DNA from: Mactra quadrangularis
Lineage: Eukaryota > Mollusca > Bivalvia > Venerida > Mactridae
Length of the DNA: 64,000 nt
Direction of reading: 5' to 3'
Assembly (NCBI GenBank): GCA_025267735.1
Contig: CM046295.1
Coordinates: 11,419,167 to 11,483,166 of the forward strand
Shown: one piece after another, positions 9,683 to 21,643 of the stretch
How positions within the stretch are numbered: the first letter of the stretch is position 1
Layout of the letters: each line of letters opens with the position of its first letter
Notes under the pieces: model-generated
The model's database searches: none
The model's input: only the letters and a program-made list of their open reading frames with translations
What the model was told of the DNA's origin: nothing
Position numbers and translations under genes: made by a program

Positions 9683-10434
9683 TATCTGGGGATTCAATGT
9701 TTCCCAACCGATTTTCGTCGATTTCATCCCAACCGATTTTGAATGAAAGTAGTCCAATAATAGAATCGCCCTTAGCCCCGCCTTCCTGTTTAAAAGGGTT
9801 GCCTTATAGTACACTTGTAGTATAATTTAGATGGTAGTAAGTTGATATGGCACTGCAGTCACATTTGTCTTTGGTATGACATGTCAGGCACGTAGGAAGC
9901 ATTTTCAGATTTAGGGGTTTTTTCAAGGAGAAGAAAACAGTACTTAATTTTCATATACATCTAGTCTTGTCCTATAAAAACCCTCGCCCTTTTCTCAGGC
10001 TTAAGATTGACTAGACAGTTTTAGTTATATATAGCGTGCAATTTTGATTTTGTTGAAAAAGCACGAATGTATCAATCAATTGAGTGTGACAGAACAAAGC
10101 CCCCTAACCTTCCCGGTTCCTACGGGCCTGCAAGTCTAATAAGCTTTTATTTAGAAAACACTCGTTTACTTATATAATTAATTTCATGCTATGAAAATAT
10201 GACCAGATTTTAATGCATAAGGGACAATAAGCATTAAATGGAACTTCGCTAGACTATAACAACATGCAATTTTGTAGTTTTAAGATGAATAATACATATT
10301 TTATAAATAAAATAGTTGTGTTTCTTCAACGATATGAGTATTATTACAATGCCTTCGACATTAATTTGTGCATAATTTTATTCAGTTCATTAAGTAAAAA
10401 TGAACCAACGAAATGACGTTTTGTATAACTTGGA
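9683..10434. other. Mostly featureless; stray minisatellite units
   Basis: Two copies of the CCCAACCGATTTT motif at about 9705-9745 belong to the minisatellite that begins 700 bp downstream. The rest is AT-rich with no recognised feature. Confidence 0.4.
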
Positions 10435-11703
10435 TGCCAGCGGATTTTTAAGTATTGATAGGATGGCTTCCAACCAATTTTGGTCCATTTGTAGATTCTG
10501 GATGCAAAACGATTTCATTTATTTGTAGAGTCAAGATGCCAACTGATTTTGGTCGTTTTGTAGTGGCTTGATGCCAACCGATTTTGTCTATTTGTAGGGG
10601 TTTGATGCCAACCGATTTTCGTCTTTTTTCTTCCGTCTAAATGCCAACCGATTTTTGTCGTTTTGTTAAGGTTGGATTCCAACCGATTTTGGTCTATTTG
10701 TAGAGGCTAGATGCCAACCGATTTTCGTCTATTTGTTCAGTCTAAATGCCAACCGATTTTCGTCGTTTTGTTAAGCTTTGATCCTTAACGATTGTGATTG
10801 TTTTGTTTAGCTTGCATTCCAAACGATTTTCGTCATTTGTTCAATCTAAATGCAAACCGATTTTCGTCGTTTTATTTAACTTTGATCCCAGCCGATTTTG
10901 GTTGTTTTGTTTAGCTTGCATCCCAACTGATTTTGGTCTATTAGTAAGGTAAAGATGCCAACCGATTTTCGTCTATTTGTTCAGTCTAAATGCCAACCGA
11001 TTTTCGGGTTTTATTAAGCTTGGATCCCAACCGATTTTCGTCTATCTTAAGCGGTCAGATGCCAACTGATTTTCGTCTATATGTAGCGACTAGATGGCAA
11101 CCGATTTTTCTATATTTGTTTAGTCTAAATGCCAACCGATTCCGATCGATTTGTAAAGTCAAGTTGCCAATCGATTTTTGTCCATTTGTTCAGTCTAAAT
11201 GCCAACCGCTTTTCGTCTATTTGTAGCGGCTAGATGCCAACCGATTTTGGTCTATAAGTATAATATAAATGCCAACCGATTTTCGTCCTTTTGTTTAGCT
11301 TGAACCCAAACAATTTTGGTTGTTTTGTTAAGCTTGAATCCCAACAGAATTGGTCGATTTGTGATATCAAGATGCTAACCGGTTTAGTCTATTTGTTCAG
11401 TCTAAATCCCAACCTATTTTCGTCTATTTGTAGCGACAAGATGCCAACCGATATTCGTTTATTTGTTCAGTTTAAATGCAAATTGATTTTGGTCGATTTG
11501 TGAAGTCAAGATGCCAACCGATTTTTGTCTATTTGTTCAGTCTAAATGCCAACCGATTTTTGTCTATTTTTTTAGGCTAAATGCCTTCCGATTTTGGTCT
11601 ATTTGTTTAGTCTAAATGCCAACCGATTTTCGTCTGTTTGTTCAGTCTGAATGCCAATCGAATTTGGTCGTTTTGTAGTGGCTTGATGCCGACCAATTTT
11701 TGA
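10435..11703 (+). repeat. 35-bp minisatellite array, ~36 degenerate units
   Basis: The unit is built on ATGCCAACCGATTTTCGTCT followed by ATTTGTTCAGTCTA or a variant such as TTTGTAGCGGCTAG. Start-to-start spacing is 35 bp in the best-kept part (11511, 11546, 11581). Units differ by point changes and occasional short indels. Open frames across it simply reflect the repeat and are not treated as genes. Confidence 0.92.
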
Positions 11704-12280
11704 TAATTACACACTTCACTTATATTAAATCGCGAGTTTCCGTATGTGAGTATACAATTATACACGTGTTTTTAACAACCGATGTGACTATAATTCAATT
11801 TATTAAAGTGGCGTGTTATTGTAATTTTATTTTTGGACACATTAGTTTTTGGGGAAACAAGTAAGTCAGCAATATTATGGCACAGTTTCAAAGTATATAT
11901 ACTCTTAGGAAAACAACATTAATTGTTTAGTACGTGTATTTTGCCAAAAGCTTCCGATAAAGCGCGATTAACAAACGAAGACAAAAATAGACTGTAAATA
12001 TTGAGTTTATTATATTCTTGCATTAAGGTCAAGCTCAGGTTAATTCTGTTGGCCTATATCAATGTTTATATGTTAAAAAATCAGGGGGTCGATCGTGAAC
12101 AAATTGTCGAAATTTTAAGTTGAAAATCAGGTAATTGGTTTTTTCTTACGTCGACGTCAGTTTGAAATGTTATAATTTACAAAATCTAACAGCGTAATCA
12201 TTATGGTAAAGCATTGTTTTGGAATACATCTGATGTAATGATGACACTAAGACACACATATCATGGTACTGGACTAATAC
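11704..12280. other. No recognised feature
   Basis: AT-rich unique-looking sequence between the minisatellite and the Tc1 fragment; no supported frame or repeat. Confidence 0.4.
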
Positions 12281-12376
12281 AGAATATTGAACATTTTTAC
12301 AAAAAAGTTTGATGAGATTATTGAGAATTCCAGCCATGAAAACAGCATAAGGGTCAGAATAAAAATCACAAACTAA

Positions 12377-12589
12377 TCAGTATCTGGTATGTCCACCCCT
12401 AGCTTGAATGACAGCCAAACAACGTCGTCTCATTGAACTTATGAGACGCCGGGTGAAGTGAGCAGGTGTCTGTGCCCATTCCTCGCGCAAAGCACGCTCC
12501 AAATCACGTACGCTATTGACGTCATTCCTGTCACGCAACTTACGACCAAGATAGTCCCATATGTGTTCTATTGGCGACAGATCTGGTGA
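12377..12589 (-). pseudogene. Tc1-like transposase, C-terminal fragment
   Basis: On the minus strand an uninterrupted frame of 70 codons ends at TGA (12377-12379). It begins with SPDLSPIEHIWDYL, the conserved Tc1/mariner block that carries the third catalytic acid (E of PIEH), and ends with a basic C-terminus (RGGHTRY). The N-terminal DNA-binding region and the first two catalytic Asp residues are missing: homology stops at about 12589, where the duplicated segment begins. It is therefore a truncated, inactive copy. Relatives lie at 14387-14900 and 8673-8728. Confidence 0.9.
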
Positions 12590-12649
12590 TTTCTCTCAAG
12601 ATGAAAGAAATATTAAATCATTTTCAATATAGTTATTTAATTAACTATA

Positions 12650-14430
12650 GGGAGGCGAGACAGGATAGAGCGCCATGATCGTGCGACCACATATATATAC
12701 ACGACTCATGCAGGTTATTTCGTCATCGTGATGGCCCTGGACTGTCTCTATATACATGGAAACACGTCCATTTGCCATTTTCATGTCAACATTTAATAAT
12801 AACCTTGTTACACGATTATCTCATCATTACATCAGAACAACGTCTCACACGTCGTATTTCTGTGCAGTTCAGACTACATTACTACAGAAACTAAATTCGT
12901 AGATCTACTTTTTCACCTTATGATATCCGAGATTTATCTGCATAAAAGATCGCCGAGGTAAGTCCGGTGGTAAAGTTATAACTTCCACGATCGACCTCTC
13001 TCAAAATGCCAATATTTTTCCGACAAAACTATTTTAATGGTTTCATATTGTTTGCATATTTTCAAATATGAGAGGCAATGCATTAAACTGACGTGACCCG
13101 GGTGCGTAGAAATTAATTTTATGTATTTTTGAATATATTTTTGTTTATCATAATACTGCATTTTGACCATGGCACTCTTCCTGTCTTCGATTATAGGAGG
13201 TTGGATTTTAAACAATATGAATTTTTCGAAGGGATAGTAAGTACAGAAATGTATGAAATGGACATAGCAAATTTACCAATTAATCCATTTTAAAGTTTAC
13301 ATGTATTCATTAATATTTTTTTCAAATTTCTCTCAAGATGAAAGAAATATTAAATCATTTTAATACATGTATAGTTATTTAATTAAATGTAGGGAGGCGA
13401 GACAGGATAGAGCGCCATGATCGTGCGACCACATGCACGACTCATGAAGGTTGTTTCGTCATCTCACGATGACGAACGCAGAAAACAAAGCGTTTGACCA
13501 AGTCCTAGCAAAACATCAACAGCTCTGGTAACCATGCCATATTTCCCTTCTCTAAGAAAAAGGAATGACTTGGTGTTTAGGAACGACCAGATCCAGTAAA
13601 ATGCTTCGCCAGAAAAAGGCAAACGCTTGACAAAGTGAACAGACGCAGCTTGTCTGATTGTTACAATTAAGAACGCCTATAGATCTATATACAAAATATT
13701 AATTACAAGGTTTTTAGTTAAATCATACCACTGTACATAATTTATTAGTATGTCAAATAAATCGTACATGGGATTATTTTACTTGAAATTTCATAACTAT
13801 CATTAAAACGTTTTTTTCAAATCACAATTTAATTGCTTTTTAATTTGATAGTGCAGTTTATTTGTACTTGATAACAACTCACAAAATTTAGGATTAATCT
13901 TCCATAATTATCTTCCCCATATTTAATGTCCTTTTTACAGTATTTAACTATTGTTACATGCTCTGCCCTTTAGGACCCAAATAGCTCAGTCGGCTAAAGG
14001 GAAGGAACGGAAATAATCATATGAAATGAAAAGTTCAAGAGGTCGCTGGTTCGAATCCTAGCTAATGCATAAATTTTTATTTTTATATTTAATTTTTTAT
14101 TATACATGTATATCTATATTTTATATTATACATACATGTATTTACGTATTAAGAGGTAACACTGACATATTGAGATATACGCTGGGAGGGAAAAAGTTAA
14201 GTCAGTAAGAATGTTTTTTTATTAATATTTTATTATAAACCACATTTTATTGACAAAAATTGATTTGTAACAAAATTTATTCAATCGACAGAATATTGAA
14301 CATTTTTACAAAAAAAGTTTGATGAGATTATTGATAATTCCAGCCATGATAACAGCATAAGGGTCAGAATAAAAATCACAAACTAATCAGTATCTGGTAT
14401 GTCCACCCCTAGCTTGAATGACAGCCAATC
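12650..14430 (+). repeat. Segmental duplication, copy 2 (partner 7016-8728)
   Basis: Runs parallel to 7016-8728 from the GACAGGATAGAGCGC motif through the tRNA-like sequence into the Tc1 remnant. A ~70-bp block at about 12924-12996, absent from copy 1, contains GATCGCCGAGG, part of the short foldback family. The internal direct repeat (12592-12720 versus 13330-13450) spans about 738 bp. Confidence 0.85.
13973..14068 (+). repeat. tRNA-like sequence, copy 2
   Basis: Same A box (TAGCTCAGTCGG) and B box (GGTTCGAATCC) as 8261-8356, carried along in the segmental duplication. The same defects apply, so it is not called a tRNA gene. Confidence 0.6.
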
Positions 14431-14900
14431 AACGTCGTCTCATTGAACTTAAGAGACGCCGGGTGAAGTGAGCAGGTGTCTGTGCCCATTCCTCGTGCAA
14501 AGCACGCTCCAAATCACGTACGCTATTGACGTCATTCCTGTCATGTGCTCTATTGGCGACAGATCTGTTGATCTCGCAGGCCATTCAAGTGTGTTGATGT
14601 TTTTCGCCAGAACGTGTTGTGTGTGCCGAGCGGTGTGACATCGTGCGTTATCCTGTTGAAAAACGTCAGCGTTACCATTCTGTATGTATGTAACAACAAT
14701 GGGTAGGATATTTTCGTCACAATAACGTGCGGAATTTAGGCGATTTTGCACTGTTACTAGCTCTTTTTTCCGTTATAAGAAATTACTCCCCGGATCATTA
14801 CACTTCGCCGCCGTAATTGTCACATTCAATTACGTTAGCTGGATCAAGACGTTCACCTCTGCGTCGCTAAACACGAATCCTATCGTCCGCCCAATGAAGG
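14387..14900 (-). pseudogene. Tc1-like transposase pseudogene
   Basis: Minus-strand remnant covering the second half of a Tc1-like DDE transposase. The block FQQDNARCHTAR (second catalytic Asp) and the downstream PIEH block (third acid) are both visible, about the expected distance apart. Compared with 12377-12589, roughly 26 nt are deleted just after the PIEH block, which shifts the frame; upstream codons contain stops near 14760-14850. The first catalytic Asp and the DNA-binding domain are not recognised. It cannot encode active enzyme. Confidence 0.88.
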
Positions 14901-14995
14901 TTAAATAACTATCTGAAGACCAATCGAAACAAACTCATTGTTTACATCTTCAGGATACATGAGGCTATACTGATTGATTTGAATTAGCTGTAAGT

Positions 14996-15093
14996 GGCAC
15001 ATTAATTAACCCAGCTGATTTAAATACTCAATTATCGAAAGTGAGAATATAAATACTGTAGAGAGAATTTAAATAAACAGGGTTAATGTATGC
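14996..15093. mobile_element. Small MITE (family M2), copy 1
   Basis: The left end GGCACATTAATTAACCCAGC with GATTTAAATA is mirrored by ATTTAAATAAACAGGGTTAA and TGTATGC at the right end. Related to 19977-20130. Confidence 0.6.
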
Positions 15094-15879
15094 ATGACTG
15101 ACATAGTAGTTCAAGAGAGTTTGGTGTGAAAGTGTAGTTCTATTCAAAACTAACTGCTTCAATCACAGTTACTACATGAGAAGAGGAGATTAGATGTTGA
15201 AGCAGTTCAAAACTTTCAACCTTTCGTTGATCTCTCTTCATTTTGTTGAAAGGTGGAAGTACGTACATGTTTTTCGTCGCCTTTACGCACAGCACTAAGT
15301 ATACTGAGTGCCCCCCATGTTAGGCGATCTCTAACTTGCTCCAAGTGTTGGTGCCTATATAGAATATTTTTATAGATTACAAACAAACGTCACTGAAGCT
15401 CAGCCTAGAAGGAGCCCTCTTTCCAGAAATCGCCATATTAAGTGTATATAGCCATGAATATTCAGGAAATTTACACAATCTTGCTTTTCGTCAATTTGTC
15501 GCAGTAGCCAAGATAAAAGTTTCATAATTATGGTGCATAAAATAACTATTTCTGTATCGCAAAAAACCATGTTAGCCTTTGAATCATGATACACAATGTA
15601 GTTTATTTTGAATCTACTAAAAAAAATATTTTTAAAAATGACAAAGATTATCATTCCATTCATTTTTGTGCAGAGAATTTGAAGCTATCGATCAATAATC
15701 ACGTGACCAATTTGGAAAGGCAGTACATGTAGTTGTTTTATGCACAGTGTGATGTCATTAATGATTTGTCAAGAAAGAGATATTGGCGAAAAACATAATT
15801 ATGCTTGTTTGCCTTATTAGTAACTATAAACCATGGTATTGTGTCCATAACACGTGTCTAAAAGTAGGGTGCCGAGTAC
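15094..15879. other. No recognised feature
   Basis: AT-rich sequence with short open frames only; none resembles a known protein. Confidence 0.4.
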
Positions 15880-16350
15880 ACAGGCATGATACCATTCGGA
15901 ACATCCTCGGCCATTCACTACGAATAACCTCGGACATATTTAGACGCCATTTTGGAAAAACTGGTGTTGAAGTAAACAAATACACGATCGTTAAGGCGAT
16001 GACTGAAGTTTCGGTTTTAGTCCGTAAATTTGAAATTGCACATTTCAATGATACCGATGAACAATATTTGGTTCAATTTAAAACAAATAAATATGTTTAG
16101 ACAAAGATCTGTGTGTATACTACAAGAACTATATTGTGTAACCGTTACGTGCTTCGCCTCGCGTAGGTAGTAATATCTTCATTAACAAGACAGATATTAG
16201 ATGAAATATTTTGTTATCCTAAACCATCGTGGATTTGTTTACTACAACATCGTTTGAAGCTTTTTTTGGACATGTGACGTCGTAGTGCCAAAAGACGTCT
16301 GAATATGTCCGAGATTGTTCTAAGCGAATGGTCATGGCGTTCCAAATGTA
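15880..16350. repeat. Foldback element of the CCTCGGCCATTCG family
   Basis: The left part (CATTCGGAACATCCTCGGCC, then GACATATTTAGACGCC, then GAAGTAAACAAAT) reappears inverted at 16210-16350 (TTTGTTTACT, GACGTCTGAATATGTCC, CGAATGGTCATGGCGTTCC). The two halves flank about 100 bp. The open frames inside are repeat-derived. Confidence 0.65.
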
Positions 16351-17109
16351 AAACTTTGGCCACATGCATGTTGAGAGTTGATGAGTCTGCCGAATTCATA
16401 ATGTGTTCCTTAAGGTTAACGTTAAGCCTGAAGTCGTCGCATGCGTCGGAGAAACGCTCAAATAGAGCCTGAAGACCATCCTCGTTTGGTATATAATCTA
16501 CATCAAACAACATGCTACTTTTGAGAACCACAGGCGGCGGGCACTGTCCCGAATCTGAAACACTTTATATACATGTATTAATAGTATTTTGATTTGGGAC
16601 AGTGCCGGTCACCTGTGATAAGAACGGTAAGGAACCTGACTCCTGATAGTATTTGTATAGTTGTTTTTCATAACTTGTCACAACTTAAATACTTACACGG
16701 TCACTGAATGTGCTGTAATTCAACTTCTTTCTAACCATCGAGCTACCGATTCATATTAATTATTGATAAACTTACTCTATATGCGGCGTTTTTGAATATC
16801 GGGGAAACAAACGTTCCAAATGAGATAAAAACAGATTCAATGACTGCATAATCATTTAAGTTGTGACAAGTAAAAAAAATAGAACTATACTCAGTCTGTT
16901 TAGGTTATACCAGATCAACAACAACAGCATTATACTCATTCGAAACATCTCAACCATTCATTCATTAAATAATCTCAGGAAAGCTTCATTTGGGTCCACC
17001 AGCACTATGTCGGTTTTGTTATTTGTACAGGCCAAGCAGGCAATGCTTTTGCAAAATATAAATGTAGTTATTGTCTTAAACACAAAAGGTCCTGAAAACT
17101 ATTGAGACT

Positions 17110-17510
17110 TAGATCAGCGTCTAAACCATCGTGAATTTGTATCTTCAACACCGGTAGACGCATTTTGTTAGGGCATGTGGCATTCGGAGCTCCTCGGCCA
17201 TTCGGTACGAATAACCTCGATCATCATTTAGACGCCATTTTGGAACTACCTTTTCGTCACATTCCCAAACAAATGATTTTACCTGTGTTGAAGTAAACAA
17301 ATCTACAATCGTTTAGGCGATGCGTGATGTTTCGTTTTTACTCCATTAATTTGAAATAACACAGTTCAATGATATTGCTGAGCAATATTTAGTTAAATAT
17401 ATAACATAGAAATATGTTTTGACAAAGATCTGAGAGTATTCGACAAGAACTATTTTGCGTAATCGTTGTGTGCTTTGCCTGTGCTTTGCCTCACGTAGGT
17501 AGTAAAATCC
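17110..17510. repeat. Second, more diverged copy of the CCTCGGCCATTCG family
   Basis: Contains ATTCGGAGCTCCTCGGCC, TTTAGACGCCATTTTGGAAC and GTGTTGAAGTAAACAAAT, and is collinear with 15880-16170 out to the shared ACGTAGGTAGTAA near 17505. A short inverted piece (AAACCATCGTGAATTTG) precedes it. Confidence 0.6.
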
Positions 17511-17633
17511 CAAGCCGCCAGGGTAGACCCTCACGAATCCTTCCGAGATTATTCATTCATGAAAGGGCGAGGTGTTCCAAATGGGCATGTTGGGCAGTCT
17601 GAATTACCTGTTCTGCACCACTATCGTTAGTGG

Positions 17634-17998
17634 GTCAGTCAAAGCGCAATTATGGCGGCGCCCACCTAGGGCATCTTTAGACGAAGGTCAAATTGGTAGA
17701 AGTTCGGTATTATATATGTCATTCGAGCTCGATTTTTCTTTGAGCACTTAAATTTAACGAACCAACAACCATGTATGCAAGTAAACATGATTCGATGTTC
17801 ACTATTTCTCGTTAGAATTTTGGATACTTTATCTAACATAAAATCAACCCGACGACTAAAAATAAGGTATCCATTGTAATTCTTGAACAATGGTCCTTTG
17901 ATTTTAGCTTATATAGTGAGAAATGATCATTTGAAAACAGAATTATCCGATTTCTTGTACAATACACTGGGCGCCGCCATTATTCTGCTTTGCCTGAC
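17634..17998 (+). mobile_element. MITE (family M3), copy 1
   Basis: The left end GTCAGTCAAAGCGCAATTAT with GGCGGCGCCCA is mirrored by TGGGCGCCGCCATTATTCTG with CTTTGCCTGAC at the right: a TIR of about 31 bp, nearly perfect. The internal sequence matches 19440-19801 in reverse orientation. About 365 bp, with no coding capacity of its own. Confidence 0.88.
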
Positions 17999-19439
17999 GT
18001 ACTTTTACCCACGACTGGGAAACAGACAAACACAAAGTGGTTCCAAAACAGCACCTGAATATGTCAGAGGTTATTTGTGGAGAATGGCCGAGGATTCCCA
18101 ATTGCAATGTACTAACAATATGGAGATATTTAACTGTAACAAATTCGAGTTCCTCAGCATCATTAACTTGTTCATGACGACAAGGCGATGGTAGAAACAC
18201 GGTTTTGAACATTGTTTTCAATGGCAGTTTTTAACACTCAAATGTATTTCATCCAAACTATATAAAATGTTTACTATGTATGTTAAATTGTTGCTTGTAA
18301 ATATTCGTACTAGAAAGAAGTTGAAAAGGGAGGCATTCGATATCTTTTCTGTACAAAGCATAGTTATTGTTAATTTTTTAACTGACTGTGACGCATACAT
18401 TTACTCGGAGTTAATGTCTTTGCCACTGAGAGTTAAATTCAATTAAACAATAGTTACATTAAACTATCGTTGAAACAAATACACAACAATGGTGTGTACT
18501 TCTATACGATTCAATACGACTATGCAAGACTTTTGGGTGATACCGTTTCAACAGTTTTTTACAAATATATTTCATTCACAACACTACCCGCAATGCACAG
18601 CAAGAAAGTACATCTATGTAGCATGTTATATTAGGGAACCTACCTTAGCTTTGTATTTGTCAAAATGATAGTTTGGGGGAACATATTCTAACTTTGTACA
18701 AACTACAAACTGAACAAGTTACAGTTACTTATCTCCAAAACAAAAAAGAAGACAAACCCTCAGAAAGCACACCTTATCGTAGAGCAATATTTGCTCAGGT
18801 ATGCTTAAAGACCATGCAGTTCTAGTTTAATAGATATAAAATAACATGTAAATTCTGATTTTGCAGCAATGTCTGTATATGCTGTTTCTTTTTTTTACTT
18901 CTTGTAAAGTCATACATTGATATCTTTATCAAACTTGGTTACGAGGTTCTAGTTGTATACAGACCTGCAGAAAATATAAAACAACAACATTAAATACCAT
19001 TATAATGACAATAAACTAATAGTAGAGCAGCAAAGTGTCAAACAGTGGCTCCGTTAAGAAGTCACAAAACGAGTCATACACCAAATTGTTCGGGACAGTC
19101 TGAAGTTTATCAGACTGCCGGCTTAGATTAAAAAAAATAGTGCGGGCCCGGAAATCCAAGATGGCGTCCAAAATGGCCGCCAATTCAGCACGCCTTATGT
19201 TTATCAACATTAGAAACCAGATTTTAAACCACGGTAAATGTTTATAGAACGATTCGTTTATTGTATTTTGGTTATAATTAAGAATGGAATATATCAAACT
19301 CCTCGCAGCGGTTATGTCACGTGCAACAACTGATTCAACAAAGGGAAACAACCACTGCGGGTAGTTTTTGAATAGAAATATCAAACAACATACCATTACT
19401 TTGGCTGGTTCTCTGTCGTACTTTGACAGGTAAAAGTAC
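17999..19439. other. Region between two inverted MITE copies
   Basis: Contains a scrap of the CCTCGGCC family (GGCCGAGGATTCCC near 18088) and a repeat fragment at 19295-19375 (CAGCGGTTATGTCACGTGCA). A 147-codon minus-strand frame at 19016-19459 lies across these repeats and the MITE end and resembles no family, so it is not called a gene. Otherwise featureless. Confidence 0.45.
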
Positions 19440-19801
19440 GTCAGGCTAACCATGATCATGGCCGCGCCCGATGTAATGAATTAGGTATTGGATAATTATG
19501 TTTTCAAATTATCATTTCTCACTAAACAGGCTTAAATCAAAGGATCATTGTTCAAGAATTACAGTGGATACTTTATTTAGTTATTGATTTAATAATGGGA
19601 GATGATAACTGCGGGGAGTACACGTATATTTATGTAAATATACGTGTAAGCAGAAAAATCGTAATCGAATGACCTATATAGTACCGAACTCCTAATAAAG
19701 TCACCATCGTCAGCAAATGATCATGCACGATTAAGAAACGTGATACAACGTAGTACCTGGACAATAACTGAGGAAGCCGCCATGATCACGGCTTGCCTGA
19801 C
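19440..19801 (-). mobile_element. MITE (family M3), copy 2, opposite orientation
   Basis: GTCAGGCTAACCATGATCAT at the left and ATGATCACGGCTTGCCTGAC at the right form the TIR. The interior is the reverse complement of the 17634-17998 interior (AGTGAGAAATGATCATTTGA-type and GAACAATGGTCCTTTGAT blocks). The flank GTACTTTTACC is also shared with copy 1, so the true element end may lie slightly outside these TIRs. Confidence 0.85.
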
Positions 19802-19976
19802 CCGATAACGATAGTTATAAGGGGCAGGTAATCCAGATTAATCATTACTAAATTATTAAATGAAAACATAAAGAGAATCTGGTATTATCTCCCTTTGATG
19901 AGTGTGTTTTTGTTTGCACAGAGAAGTATGTTATTTTTGTTAAATGTATTAATTTGTTAAATTACATTTAACTGTC

Positions 19977-20130
19977 AGTGGCGCATACATTATCCCTGCT
20001 AATACAAATATTCACTTCAGTGCGTTTGTACTCACTTTCAATAAAAAAGATGTACATATTTATGAACGGGGATTATCAAACAACACACATATATCAAGTA
20101 TTTAAATCAGCAGGGTTAATGTATGTACCA
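19977..20130. mobile_element. Small MITE (family M2), copy 2
   Basis: GCATACATTATCCCTGCT on the left is mirrored by AGCAGGGTTAATGTATGT on the right, with GTATTTAAATC just inside the right end. Same family as 14996-15093. Confidence 0.7.
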
Positions 20131-20238
20131 TTGGTAACTTGATAAAAATAAAGAATAACATAATATAATGAATAGACATTTTTTCTGAGTATTTTCAGGG
20201 GTTTTTTTCTCGGATAATTATCATTATTTGTATTAGGG

Positions 20239-21643
20239 CCCCGTTACACCAAACTAGTTCTCAGAACGTTCGACCCCGTCCTAAAAATATCGCGAAACTG
20301 GTTGTGAACGAGTTGGAACGTGCCGTTTAAGTCGAAAAATATTAGCTATACGATCATAGTTCGGTCAGAACCAGTTCCCGTTGCGTGCAATCCGTTTTTA
20401 TCCCGTCTGTAGTCCGTTTGTATCGAGTTCAAATCGGGTAAAATTGCTCGTTCTTGTCACGAGACACCGTCTCAATCTCGTCCAAACCCGTTCGTAGTCA
20501 GTTTTAACCCGTTCATAACTAGTTCTTCTAAGCTCCTTTACACTTGACCATCCCGTTTAAGACAGTTCATCTCGTTCTAAGTACGTTCTTATCTCAATCT
20601 TTGTGCGTTTTCAACGTAATAACGTCACGTTCTGACCCGATTGCTAAAAATATCCAGGACGTTTCTTCCAGTTCTTATTCTCGTTCCGCACTTCAAGCTT
20701 TAAGGAAACAATTCGTCAAGCATCACTGTGACCACCATGCCTCCAAAAATGAGCAGAACCAGACAGACGGTGCGTGTTAAGACAATCGCTTCCAAACGAT
20801 CAAAAATCACCTGCACATGTGAAGCTCTTGAAGACTGGCCTCAATGAAAGCCACAAGATACTAAGCCTCCTGAGCCAGTCAATAAAAATGAGGAAGTTTC
20901 TCCTCTACCATGTAAAGTGTATTCTTGCTTCGCTTCTATAAAAAAGAGTACAAAGCCAGCATTCAAAGCATTAACGACTTCCATGGCTCTAGGTTAAGAG
21001 CTTGGGTCCAGATGATAACTTTGTGAGAAATGGTCTGTATTTATACCAAACCTTGTCAGATCGTACTGTAGACGTTATGGACGTGGTACGAACTGCATAC
21101 GAACGCAACAGACTTATTAAAACGAGTAGAACGTACCGAAAACCTACTGCAAACTTTCAGAACTCTTTGTAAACGTGTTGCAAACTGGTCAGAACTTCGT
21201 ATTTTGTTTTTGTGCATTTAGACTGGATAACAACGCACTACGGACGTAACTAAGTCGAGTTAAGTATGTGTGCAAACGGAATGAACGAGTTACAAACGGA
21301 ACAGGTCGGTGTGTAAACGTACTGCAAATTGTGGCCCGATCGAACTACGACAAGGCAGGTCCCGAGTACGATGCTAACGGCAATTCCGTTCGCAGTACGT
21401 CCTTTCCGTTGTCAGTACGTTGTCACTGAGTCTAATTGCAGAACGGGGTGGCCGCAAAAATATTTTGAGTCGACTCAAAGTTCTGAAACCCAGTTCCCGT
21501 TCGACCCCGTCCGAGTTCGTCCATTAAGTTCAAACACAGACCGTAGAAAGTTGCAACTACGTCCAGTCCGTTTGCACACAGTTGGAGCTCGTTCGGTCCA
21601 ATTTTTTCAGAACGTAGTGAGAACGAGTTTGGTGTAACGGGGG
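20239..21643. mobile_element. 1.4-kb TIR transposon with an 8-bp target-site duplication, non-coding
   Basis: The ends CCCCGTTACACCAAACTAG and the complement of GAGTTTGGTGTAACGGGG form a TIR of about 30 bp. Identical 8-bp repeats TATTAGGG lie directly outside (20231-20238 and 21644-21651). The interior is unusual: its outer parts are dense in short related words such as CGTTC, AGTTC, GTCCG and their complements. An ATG in a good context at 20738 (CACCATGCC) opens only about 37 codons. An 8-bp duplication is typical of hAT and a few other superfamilies; the terminal bases do not settle the class. Probably a non-autonomous derivative. Confidence 0.88.

Noticed and set aside
10990..11503. Open frames of 70-78 codons in the minisatellite
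   Set aside because: Translation of the 35-bp repeat; no coding context.
12592..13450. Long terminal repeats of a retroelement (~0.74-kb direct repeat)
   Set aside because: No TG..CA ends, primer-binding site or retroelement genes were seen; treated as part of a segmental duplication.
15783..16100. 105-codon plus-strand frame
   Set aside because: Lies inside a foldback repeat that is also present, with stops, at 17175-17510.
19016..19459. 147-codon minus-strand frame
   Set aside because: Spans a dispersed repeat and the end of a MITE; the same repeat translated elsewhere gives similar words, and there is no known domain.
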